The notes beneath the pieces were generated by a model that saw nothing but the letters and a program-made list of their open reading frames with translations, made no database searches and was not told the origin of the DNA. Below, piece after piece: positions 27,589 to 37,600 of a stretch of 45,632 bases of DNA. Numbering within the stretch: the stretch's first letter is position 1; each line of letters opens with the position of its first letter. This DNA is from Gammaproteobacteria bacterium (GTDB lineage Bacteria > Pseudomonadota > Gammaproteobacteria > CAIRSR01). The stretch lies in the NCBI GenBank assembly GCA_963575655.1, contig CAUYTY010000122.1, forward strand, positions 1-45,632, written 5' to 3'. The position numbers and the translations under genes were made by a program.

Positions 27589-27891
27589 ATGTTGACCACA
27601 ATCCGCTGCCTTCATTGCAATTCTGAAGACTGCCGTATCTCCAAAACTTATAATACATCCAGCAACGGCAGCAGAAATCTTTATGAATGCAATAGCTGTC
27701 GGAATGTTTTTTCAGAAACAAAAGGAACATTTATGGAGAATATAAAAAAACCCATAAGCCTGATTGCAAAGGTACTCCAGGCGCGAAGTGAGGGAATTGG
27801 CTTTAACGCTGCCTGCCGACTTTCTGGAATAGCAAAAAATACGTTATTAGAATCAATACGTTCGCCAAATTTGATGACCACAGGAAGTTAG
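27589..27891 (+). pseudogene. zinc-ribbon transposase N-terminus (IS1-like), truncated
   Basis: About 100 codons from the ATG at 27589. Two CxxC pairs (C-L-H-C and C-N-S-C-R-N-V-F-S-E-T-K-G-T) form a zinc ribbon. A helix-turn-helix follows (GIGFNAACRLSGIAKNTLLE). These are N-terminal hallmarks of IS1-like transposases. The catalytic part is absent and the frame degenerates at L-E-S-I-R-S, just before the next transposase gene. Confidence 0.65.
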
Positions 27892-27937
27892 AGGGTATAC
27901 TTAGCGGCCACTAATCCAGCTGCTCGCAGGGGAGCCG

Positions 27938-29188
27938 ATGGACCTTTTATTTTTTCTGGCGTGTTTGGCTCCTTGCCTCAACGCTACCACTTTGCGCCGT
28001 CTAGCCCGTGTAGTGGCCGCGCTTCTGACCATGACGGGGCGGGTCACCATGCTGGGTATTTCACGCTGGACGGAAGCCGGCGGCAGTTATCGCACGGTCC
28101 AGCGTTTCTTCAACACCCTGATACCGTGGGAAAAAGTACAGTGGCACCTCATCCGTCGCCACCTGATGCGAGTTCCCTGCGTGATATTGCTCACCGCAGA
28201 CGAAGTGGTGACACCCAAGGCGGGCCGCCATACCCATGGGATAGGCCGGTTCTTCTCCTCCATTTACGGTAAGCCGCTTCCCAGCCTATGCCATTTGTGC
28301 CTCTCGCTGACCTCGGTCAACGACCGTGTGTCCTATCCCGTGATGACGCTACCGGTAATCCCTCCGGAAAAACCTCCGACGGCTCCATCCCGGCCAACCG
28401 TCAAACGGGGACGCGGCCGCCCCAAGGGGAGCCGCAACCAAGTCCGCACTGAAGTAGAACTGACGGCATTCCAGCGATTCTTACGGGACGCGATCCAAGC
28501 CCTGCAGGTTTTGGTCGGCGCCGACCTCCCGCTGCTCTACTTCGTCTATGACGGGGCTCTCGGCCACAACGCCGGGGTCCAATTGGTCCGACACTGTGGT
28601 CTCCATCTCATTTCCAAGCTACGCCACGATTCCGCGCTTTATTTCCCCTACGAGGGTCTTCAATCCGGCCGGGGACCACGCAAAAAGTATGGCGCTCGCC
28701 TCGACTACGGCCAGCTTCCCGAGCATTTCCGTAAATTCTCCGTGGTCGAAGACAACCTCCGTACCGACATCTACCAGATGAGCTTGCGCCACAAGAAATT
28801 CACGGAACTGCTCAACGTCGTCATCATCATCAAAACGAACCTAAAAACCCTCAAGTCTGCCCATGTTCTACTCTTCAGTTCCGATCTCGCCCTCGCCTGG
28901 AATGAGCTGATGGACTATTACTCGCTTCGCTTCCAAATCGAGTTCAACTTTCGTGACGCCAAGCAGTTCTGGGGGCTCGACGACTTCATGTCCGTCAACG
29001 AACGCCCTGCCATCAATGCTGCCAACCTTGCCTTCTTCATGGTCAATGTTTCGCATCTCTTGAGGCGACAAACCAAGTTCGTCGGCATGAGCATCATTGA
29101 CCTCAAGGCGGTGGTGTTCCAGACCTGGATATGGCCAGTAATGTTCCATAATTTAGATATTTTTCAGACTAAGACGCCAAATTCATAG
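27938..29188 (+). CDS. DDE transposase (IS4/IS701-like)
   Basis: 416 residues. An N-terminal helical region is followed by a DDE catalytic core with candidate acids in L-L-T-A-D-E-V-V, YFVYDGALGHN and F-Q-I-E-F-N-F-R-D-A-K. The KRGRGRPKGSRN basic linker lies in the middle. The frame is intact and GC-rich, unlike its AT-rich neighbours, pointing to separate acquisition. The last 10 or so codons (after 29150) may belong to the adjoining IS1-family relic, so the C-terminus may be altered. Terminal repeats were not identified. The exact IS family is not certain. Confidence 0.7.
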   Translation: MDLLFFLACLAPCLNATTLRRLARVVAALLTMTGRVTMLGISRWTEAGGSYRTVQRFFNTLIPWEKVQWHLIRRHLMRVPCVILLTADEVVTPKAGRHTHGIGRFFSSIYGKPLPSLCHLCLSLTSVNDRVSYPVMTLPVIPPEKPPTAPSRPTVKRGRGRPKGSRNQVRTEVELTAFQRFLRDAIQALQVLVGADLPLLYFVYDGALGHNAGVQLVRHCGLHLISKLRHDSALYFPYEGLQSGRGPRKKYGARLDYGQLPEHFRKFSVVEDNLRTDIYQMSLRHKKFTELLNVVIIIKTNLKTLKSAHVLLFSSDLALAWNELMDYYSLRFQIEFNFRDAKQFWGLDDFMSVNERPAINAANLAFFMVNVSHLLRRQTKFVGMSIIDLKAVVFQTWIWPVMFHNLDIFQTKTPNS

Positions 29189-29913
29189 CGATTTATGAAG
29201 AGACCAATCACAATATCATGCATTTTCTCAAGTTTGGAGAAGCAAATGGTTTTCCGGGCAAGCCGTTTGATACGTGTCCGTAACATTAAATGTTTCCTCT
29301 CGATTTTTTGAGTATTCTTCTTGCTAATGATTTGTTGTTCGACTGGTAAATTCCGTTCATAAGCCCCCCAATCGTCAGTATAAAATCGAGAAATCCCAAA
29401 CGGCTTGAGGAGTTCTTTTAAGGACAAAAATACCGAATCTTTCCTTTTGCCAAACACATACGCAAGAACATTTCCCGTAGCATGGTCAATAGCATGCCAA
29501 AGCCAGCGTTGATTTTCCTTGTTGCCGACATAGCTCCACATTATCATCCACTTCAGCACCTTCAACTTTCTGAATATCAGAAAGAATGTCATCTGAATTC
29601 AGTCTTTCCAGTAGTGACCGATTGACTGGTTCCATATAGGGTTCTTGTTTCTTTTATTTTGCTAATAACCGTCCCTGGACTAATTCCCAATACCCGCGCA
29701 GTATCACGGATCCCGCTGCCGTTCATTGCCATGTCGATGATCTGCTCCTTGACTTCTGGCAAATACCCCTGGTAGGTATAATCTAAAATGAATGTCTTCC
29801 TACCACATTCCGGCTTCAGGCAGAGATAGCGTTGTTTTCCAAGTTCCGTCTTGCCGCGTTTAACGACATGATCACATTTACAGCATGGACACAAAACAGC
29901 TCTGTTAGCCATT
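29164..29913 (-). pseudogene. IS1-family InsA/InsB transposase pair, degraded
   Basis: InsA (ATG near 29913, M-A-N-R-A-V-L-C-P-C-C) has zinc-ribbon cysteines and helix-turn-helix MNGSGIRDTARVLGISPGTV. InsB (29164-29592) shows YVGNKENQRWLWHAIDHATG, FYTDDWGAYERNLP and KKNTQKIERKHLMLRTRIKR, the IS1 DDE core. IS1 normally fuses InsA and InsB by programmed -1 frameshifting. Here the link region (V-E-G-A-E-V-D-D-N-V-E-L) is in yet another frame, so the pair is probably inactive. Confidence 0.78.
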
Positions 29914-29952
29914 GGAGGTTCTTTCCAAGTAAAGTTCTCGTTGCGCACGATA

Positions 29953-30336
29953 ATACTTCAAAATTATGGCAGAAAGTCACCCGATACCCATGTTTGAAGA
30001 ATGGCTACCGCAATATCCAGGTCTGAAACACCACCTTCTGCCCATCATGCAAAAGTAGTTAAGGAATATCTGGAGACGACAAATGGAAAGGTTAAAATAT
30101 TCTTTCTTCCCACCTATTCTCCACACCTTAATCCTGTCGAGCTAGTATGGAGCAATATTAAGACACAAGGAATTGCGCGTCACCTTATTCGTAATGTGGA
30201 GGAGTTAAAAAATAAAGCTACTCAACTTTTAGAGGATTTAAAAAAATCGCCAGAGAAAGTCAGAGAACTTTTTAAAGAAGAATCCGTCCAATATGCTATT
30301 TAGCTGGAGTCCCCTAACCAACGCGCAGGTTAGTAG
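29953..30336 (+). repeat. 384-bp direct duplication, left copy (contains an IS630 3' remnant)
   Basis: It is repeated at 30818-31201 (offset 865). The copy consists of about 83 bases of unrelated sequence (starting ATACTTCAAAATTATGG) fused at 30036 to the last 298 bases of the IS630 element. It ends with the terminal repeat and TA. The short frame M-A-E-S-H-P-I-P-M-F-E-E-W-L-P-Q at 29964 runs into the IS sequence and stops, so it is a truncated start of some other gene. Confidence 0.9.
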
Positions 30337-30356
30337 AAATGTGTTTTACTCTTTGA

Positions 30357-30788
30357 TCACTCAAGATTTACTCCCAAAACTATGCTTCTCCCTTCTGTTT
30401 CATATACTTCCATTCGCTCTTGAAAGGCTGTTCTCTTCTCTTCATTTGCTTTTGGGTGTGATAGTGTTTTTTTCTTATAGCTGATTCTCATGCGTTTTAA
30501 TGCTTGACCAATGCCGCTCCTACTCACCCCTAAACGTTTAGCTCGCTCGAATTGATAGGCGTCAGGGTGCATTGCAACATCACGCGCCAGCGATTCCCTA
30601 TTAATTTTCGTGGCGGGTTTGTCACGAGTTAGTTTTGGTTCCAGGCGTGAACGCCACCGCGTCAAAGTGGCAATCCCAATCCCAATCCCAATCCCAATTC
30701 CAAAGCGGCTTGCGATTTCTGCGTAGGTGAGCTGTTCTTGTTCTTGTATGGCGAGCACTTTGCGACGGAAATCAATTGAATATGTCAT
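30357..30788 (-). pseudogene. second IS630-type transposase, N-terminal part, with GI-repeat expansion
   Basis: The frame starts M-T-Y-S-I-D-F-R-R-K-V-L-A-I and carries the helix-turn-helix LTYAEIASRFGIGIATL-type region of another IS630 subgroup (ISSod10-like). Here it is expanded by repeated Gly-Ile pairs from a CAATCC hexamer repeat at 30671-30694. It reads on to ERMEVYETEGRSIV, where the catalytic domain should begin, and is cut off. It lies between the two direct repeats. Confidence 0.75.
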
Positions 30789-30817
30789 GGGTTTAATCAC
30801 TTTATAATGGCTTTGCT

Positions 30818-31201
30818 ATACTTCAAAATTATGGCAGAAAGTCACCCGATACCCATGTTTGAAGAATGGCTACCGCAATATCCAGGTCTGAAACACCACC
30901 TTCTGCCCATCATGCAAAAGTAGTTAAGGAATATCTGGAGACGACAAATGGAAAGGTTAAAATATTCTTTCTTCCCACCTATTCTCCACACCTTAATCCT
31001 GTCGAGCTAGTATGGAGCAATATTAAGACACAAGGAATTGCGCGTCACCTTATTCGTAATGTGGAGGAGTTAAAAAATAAAGCTACTCAACTTTTAGAGG
31101 ATTTAAAAAAATCGCCAGAGAAAGTCAGAGAACTTTTTAAAGAAGAATCCGTCCAATATGCTATTTAGCTGGAGTCCCCTAACCAACGCGCAGGTTAGTA
31201 G
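30818..31201 (+). repeat. 384-bp direct duplication, right copy (IS630 3' remnant abutting the kinase)
   Basis: Same content as 29953-30336. The IS630 part is 30901-31198 and the flanking TA is 31199-31200. The right edge is exactly the point where the minus-strand kinase frame is interrupted, so the IS end is a genuine insertion end even though the rest of this IS copy is missing. Confidence 0.9.
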
Positions 31202-33211
31202 CACGATTAAACAGAGACGCTCCTTGTTATCCATACCACGGGTCCAGTTGACTGCTTCGGTGACCGATGATATCGCGTGGGTTTTGAAACCGAAAGAATC
31301 AAGGGCATGAGTAATCGACTCACGTACTGCCTCCTGCCGGATCCAGATCAGTGTTTGGCATTCATGCCAGAGTTGAGAAACCAACCGTGGTATTGTGCGC
31401 GGTATATCAATTACACCCACTGGCACCTCAAAATGAAACACACTGCCTTCCCCAAGGCTGCTTTCTACTCCGATCTTTCCCTCCATAGCATCCACCAAGC
31501 GTTTACTGATAGGCAGGCCCAACCCGGTCCCTTCGTTGGAAAAAGAACGGTTACCCACTCCTTGTTCAAAAGGGAGAAACACCCGTCGCAGTTGATGCGG
31601 CGCGATGCCAATACCCGTATCACGTACCGACACACAAAGCAGCAATCGATTATTAGCAAGGTCGCGTTTCCTTATGGTGATTTCTACCTCGCCGCGCTCC
31701 GTGAATTTTATTGCATTGCCGACCAGGTTTATTAATATTTGTTGGATACGGAAAGGGTCACCAATCAACTGATCGGGTACATCTGGGTCCTGCCGCAAAA
31801 CCAATTCCAGATCTTTTTCAAAGGCGCGCTGCGAGGTCGCATTAAATAAGTTCCCAATGATCTCGCTTAGCGAAAAGCGAATATTCTCCAGACGCAATCG
31901 CCCCGCTTCAATTCTAGAGAAATCCAAGATATCATTGATAGTAGACAAGAGGATTTGACCCGATCCACGGATCGCATTAACCCAATGTTGCTGTTTGTTG
32001 CTCAAGTGGGTGCCGCGCAAAAGTTCCACCATACTCAGTACCCCGTTGAGTGGAGTGCGAATCTCGTGACTCATACTGGCCAGAAATACGCTCTTGAGTT
32101 TATTTGCTTGTTCTGCTGCCTCTTTGGCCCGACGCAAGTCTTGTGCAATTCTTCTTTCGGTGACATCGCGAATCACCAAGACCATCTCACCATCATCCAG
32201 CGAAAAAACATGACAGTCTAACCGATAATTATGACCAGTTCTTTCCAGAGAAAATTCCTCAATATGGCACGGTGCCTGATTCTTTGATGCATTCCGTAAA
32301 ACCTCATAGAGAGCGGGAGCCTCATTTTCCTTAATCACCTCATTGAGGTTGGTAACCTGCCGTTTGCCTATTCCCAAAACCGGTAAGCGGCGACAACTCT
32401 CATTGAGATCCTCAATCCGAAAGTTATTTTCCGCACCTGATAGCACCATACAACCAGAGATCATGTTGTCGAATAACCCCCGATAGCGTAGTTCGCTGCG
32501 ATTAATCTCTCGTTTGAGGTTTAACAAAGTAGTGGCTGCCTCGCTAAGCTTCTGTAACTCGCGGGCGGCGTAGGGCATAGCGACCTTCGAGGCAATCTCG
32601 GTCTGCAAGGATTCATGAATGATTCGAATTGGTCGTATCACAATCAGCCGTGCTAACAGGATCAAACTGGTAGCAAGAGTCAACAGCGTCAGCGTTAGGG
32701 TATAAAGTAATCGATGAATATGTTGCTTAATCTCCGTTAGATGGGAGGTCATATCCCATGTTACCCGTACCTGACCGAAAACCAATAACTCCGACTCCAT
32801 AGTTTTGGCAACTATTGACGAAGCAGACGCCACCCTTTTCCATTCGGCAAGAGAAATACCAGCATGGTTATATACTTCCAAAGATAGAATATTATCATCT
32901 TTCTTCCCGGTCTCCGCTAAGATTACTTTAAGTACCCGCACATCTAGATCGATTAAATCATCCATAATTGTACTCACCAAAGAGGATAGTTTTTCTCTCA
33001 AGGTAGCCTCATATATCTTATGATGCTGTTGTTCCTCAGTGTTGATGATAAAAGTTCCTGCCGTCACGACTAATACCAACGTCACTAATAACGAGGAGAA
33101 TAACAATTGATGAGACAACTTCCATTGCCTAGACCAATACAGCGAGCGACTTATAAAGCCACTCTGCCATTTCTTTAATACAGCAAAAGATATTAAATAT
33201 TTATATTTCAT
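31199..33211 (-). pseudogene. N-terminal half of IS-split hybrid histidine kinase (TM-PAS-HisKA-HATPase-REC start)
   Basis: About 670 codons from the ATG at 33211. The order is: membrane helix (LLFSSLLVTLVLVVTAGTFI, about 35-54), periplasmic sensor of about 110 residues, second helix (LLYTLTLTLLTLATSLILLA), HAMP-like linker, PAS domain (RYRGLFDNMISGCMVLSGAE), HisKA with [13 protein letters not shown], and HATPase with N box (NLVGNAIKF), DTGIGI and EGTGLGLPIS. A receiver domain then starts (TLIWIRQEAVRESI, lacking the usual acidic pair) and breaks off at L-C-L-I-V. The continuation is at 51-1439. The track past 31199 is IS sequence. The two parts together give about 1,130 residues, typical for a BarA-like kinase. 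Confidence 0.88.
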
Positions 33212-33445
33212 AAATTAATTATCCATTTAACACATGATAATTCCCGGTGGTAAGCGCTTTCCCCAATATGGTGGGAATGAAGGGTTACGGGAAACTTTGT
33301 AGATTTTGTTGTTCGGTATATAATTCAGCAGGAATCAATGGGTAGTTCGTCAGTGTAACAATCTATTGTTTCGATTATGTGACAAGCGAATCACCAACGC
33401 AGCTACCCACCTAAGAAGAGGTCCGGCACAGAATTTGCGTTATTT

Positions 33446-33525
33446 ATGATTTTATGATTTTATGATTTTATGATTTTATGATTTTATGATTTTATGATTT
33501 TATGATTTTATGATTTTATGATTTT
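33446..33525. repeat. ten perfect copies of an 8-bp repeat (ATGATTTT)
   Basis: 80 bases of uninterrupted ATGATTTT repeats beside the end of the IS5-like relic. The last codons of that transposase run into it. A tract of this purity is expected to change length by slippage. Confidence 0.95.
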
Positions 33526-34325
33526 CCTAAATATAATCAATGCACAACCTAAATGAACCATCGCCAAGTAATTTCTTGCTTTACAGATGTAACGGGTACG
33601 AATCGCCCGAAAACCTTTCACCCAGGCAATTGTTCGCTCGACCACCCAGCGTCGGGCGGTACGCGCTTTCTTTCCTTTCCCGATTTTCTTTTCACCAATG
33701 CGGCGAATGTGTGGAACATAATCATTTTCCCTCACTTCTTTTTCGACGCGAGGGTAGTCGTACCCTTTATCTAAGCACATATTTTGGGGACGTTCTGGCG
33801 TCGGTTTAGGGCGTGGGAGAATATCGGTTGCCAACGTTAAGGAGACTAAACTGCTATCGTGGATATTGGCTCCAACAACAACTACTCCCAAAGGTATTCC
33901 ATCTTGATTCACCTGCAAATGGAATTTACTTCCGCTACGTTCTCGGTCGGATTATGTCCTAATCCTTCTTCCGCCAAACATACTATCTGCCCTCGTACGG
34001 GCGCTTGTACCAATGAACCATCCATAGACTGCCATTCCCACCTAACGACTTTAAGTTATTAATATTCATAATAATCTAAACGAAAAATTTCACGAAAAAC
34101 GCCAGCAGCCTCCCATTGTTGAAAGTGCTCATGAATTGTACTCTTTGAGCCATAGATATGTGGTAGGCAATTTCACTGACAGCCTGTTTTAAGAATGTGT
34201 AGAATACCATTTAGAATGATCTGGAAGTCTATAGGCGGACTGCCACCTGATTTCTTCCGCACGAATGGATCCAGCAAGGGTTTAACTTTCTTCCAAAATT
34301 TATCTGAAATCTCTTGATGTTCCAT
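33508..34325 (-). pseudogene. IS5-family transposase, degraded
   Basis: The start M-E-H-Q-E-I-S-D-K-F-W-K-K-V at 34325 is followed by the PPIDFQIILNGILH-type segment and then frameshifts and stops. The C-terminal part (33508-33918) is readable: GVVVVGANIHDSSLV, L-D-K-G-Y-D-Y-P-R, and RRWVVERTIAWVKGFRAIRT with the catalytic Glu. These are the IS5 (IS427-like) signatures. Several disruptions lie between 33918 and 34180. Not functional. Confidence 0.8.
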
Positions 34326-34642
34326 GTTACTTTCTCCAGGCAGGTATAATTGTACACATTATAACTTTACAAAATTTTAGAGCCACAATAGAGTAAGAAT
34401 TAGTTAATCCCATATAGCTATGGTGCGCTAGCAGAGAGTGATATAAGGAATTGTCAGATCCGTATGGCCACTTCTATAAGAAACTACTATAAATCTATCA
34501 ATAGAATAACCATTCAACAGAATAGTTTTTGTTTGTCAAGCTTGGTGCATATTTTGTGCCGGATGTCCTCTAAGCCACAACAGATACGAACGCTGGAGAC
34601 AGTGCGCCGTTGGCGTATGTCGCGGCTTAGGTGGATCGCCCG
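34326..34642. other. intergenic stretch after the M36 peptidase gene
   Basis: No supported gene. The 60-codon frame at 34464-34646 has no ribosome site; its last codons (M-S-R-L-R-W-I-A-R) resemble a stretch at 16214-16250. No clear terminator was seen for the minus-strand peptidase gene. Confidence 0.45.
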
Positions 34643-37600
34643 TTAGTCCACGTTAAGTAGGGTCACCGTGACCGATCCGATGCGGGTGTTGGTCCCATCA
34701 CTGACCCGTAACTCGAAGCCCATAACGGTATCCGTGCTAACCAATGGGGCTCGAAAGTAGGCGGTGGGTCTTTGCGCATTGTTTAGTGTCACCGCTGGGC
34801 CAGAGGTCTGGGTCCAGAGGTAGGTAAGGCCGTTGAGGCCGTCCAGATCCTTGGCGCTGCCGACCAGTTTGATGATCGCTTGGTCAGACTGACCGGCAAG
34901 GCGCTCCGGGGTCGAGAACACGGCCGGGACACGCACGTAGGGAGGGCGATTGACGCAGGTGGCAGTGTCAGCGACTACCTCGCTGAAGGGTAGATTGGTG
35001 GCGCCAACCACTCGAATGTTGTCCACCAACCAACCGAGTTCACCAGTACCGCTATCGGTGGCAGCACGGAAGCGTAGACGCACACTACGCCCAGCAAGCG
35101 CAGTACCGAAGCTGATCGTCTGCGGTGTGAGTCCAGCGCTAAAACCACCAAAACCAGCACAAGCGCCAGCGACATCGTAGTTTGGGGCGAAGGCTATGAC
35201 CTGAGTGTTGTAGCCACCCCGAGTAAAGCTACCCCCTGCCGCCAGTACGTCTTGCCACCTGCCGCTGCCGATTTTGACCTCGACTACACCGCCATCGAAA
35301 CTAAAACCGGGACCATCATCGGTGTCGATCTCAAATTGGAACGCAGTATCAAATTTGACGCTGAAAGGCTGGGTTCCAACCTTAATCACCGGGGAAATAA
35401 GAGATGCGTCGGTGGGAGTATCGTTGTCCGGGATGAACCATGCCTGACCAGTGTGATAGCTGTCGTTAAGGTCGCTAGTGACTCGCCAACCTTCACCTGC
35501 CCCTGGGGAAATCTCCGTCAATGTGGGTGACCAGTCAGCCGTGGTGGCTGCGATTTGCTCCGCATTATCCACGGTGAAAAGAGAACTTTTGAGGTTGTAA
35601 TTGACGATCCTTTCGACCCATACGGTTTGCGGTTCGAACACCGTGTTGGGGGTCGCACCCGCCTGCGGGAAATCAACCTTCAACTTTAAATCAGCCGCAG
35701 TGGCAGCACTATGCAGCGTGACAGGGAGGCTACCGGTGGCAAAACCATTGACATCAAAGACGCCAAAGACGATCCGGCCACTGTTACCAAAGGACACATC
35801 CGCCGTCGAAGTAACTTGTGCCGTCAATCTCCGTGGCAGGGGCTGGTTCCCAGAGTTGCGGATGCGCAGAGTCAACAATGCGGTCTCACCGGCATCCAAT
35901 ACCCCGTCCGCATCGCAGTAGCCAGCGGTGCTAGTAAGGTAGGTGGTATCCAGGGTTGTTTCCACCACTTCGTACGAAGCCCTTAACGCTACGAAACTCT
36001 CTACCAATCCAGAGTTATCTTGGGAATTGCGAGAGGGCGCTATCGCACCTACCCCCATGCCGTACTTTGCAAATGATTTGGTCGCGAGTTCGAAGTCTGC
36101 GCGATCCGTGGCCTTGACCGCCGCCAACAGCGCGTCACGTGCCTCAAGGAAGGTTGGGGCGTTCGGGGTCATCTTGAGGCCGGCGATAATGTAGTCCTTC
36201 ATCCGGTCCTGGGCCTCACGGAAGGTATAGCGTGCATCGTTGATCAAGGAGACGTAGAAATCCCACAGGGTGTTGGCCCAGATCTCACCGGCGCTATGTT
36301 CCTCGGAGTTGTCTCCTCCCGGCGCCAATGGTGCGGTGCTGGGAAGTGTCACACCGTCGGTGATGTGCTTGAAGGTCATCGGGAACACCGCCGGATTGGT
36401 GGAGTAAGGCGCACGCCGAATACCAAAATAGGGACTCGGCATAGTGTAGATGCCGAACGGATAGGCCCCCTGGAAATTGGCGTTGCCCGCCACGGTTGCA
36501 TCCTCCGGGCGCGCCTCCAGCAGTAGGGCACTAACGTCACTCCAACCCTCGCCCAGGGCGCCACCTTGTTTATTGGAGAGGCCATCACCGTTACCAACTA
36601 GGCGATTACTGACGTAGTGAAACCATTCGTGGGCGATGATGCCGTTGTCTATACCTCCATCACGGTTGGCGCTTGGGGCTCGATGCATGGTCACCGTAAG
36701 CGGACCTCGGGCAATCTCGTTTTTGATGCGAGCACCATCCGCAAATGAGGTGCTTAGGACGGGGATGGTGACCGCTTCGTTGGTACCGGTCATGCTCGGT
36801 GCAGTCCCGTCATCGCTGTTGTTAACAATGATCGCGCCAATAGCCCCAGCCTTTTGGACATTCGCCACCTTATCCACGAAGAAACAATTCCCGCGGTCGA
36901 TGAACGCAATGTTGCCGCTGACGTTGGTGGTATTGGTGAGGTCGGTGCAGGCATCGGCCGGGGTAACGGTTACCACCTGACCGTCGAGATCAAACTGCAT
37001 TGCCCCGAAGTCTGCGACATTAGTAACCAGTGAACCGAGACCCACTGCGGAAAGCGTAGCGTTGGCAGCAGTTGACCCGCTCCAAAGAAACATCTGCATA
37101 CGCGGACTTCTACCATCGGCGGGCGTATCCATGTTGGCGTTATCAAAACCACTATAATCCTGCCCCTCAGCGAGGATGGGATCGCCACCTAGTCCACCAC
37201 GACCATAGTTGTTGGTTTGGGCGTTACCAGCGGCCTCGTCGAAACCGTTGCCGTACCACCAATCGTGTAGAAAGTTGTTCACGTAGAACAAATTGACGAT
37301 CCCCCCGTTGCGTGCGGTCGGGGTGGTCGGATCGGTATCGGCGACGACTGAATAGTCGAAGCTGCGCAGGCTGGTAACCTTGGCGCGAAAGTCACCAGAC
37401 TTGGGCTGACGCCCGTTACCACCCCCTAGATCCACGTAGGCATCAACATTGTTACCTACGGTCGTGGTAGCACCGCTGGGAAGCCACGGATCACCGGTAG
37501 CAATAGGACCACTCTCCAGAGTGACTAGATTGGTCTCCGCCGAGATGCGCGGCAGGGTAAGATTGGGATCCAACGCCGTTAGTGGGACAATATCATTGCC

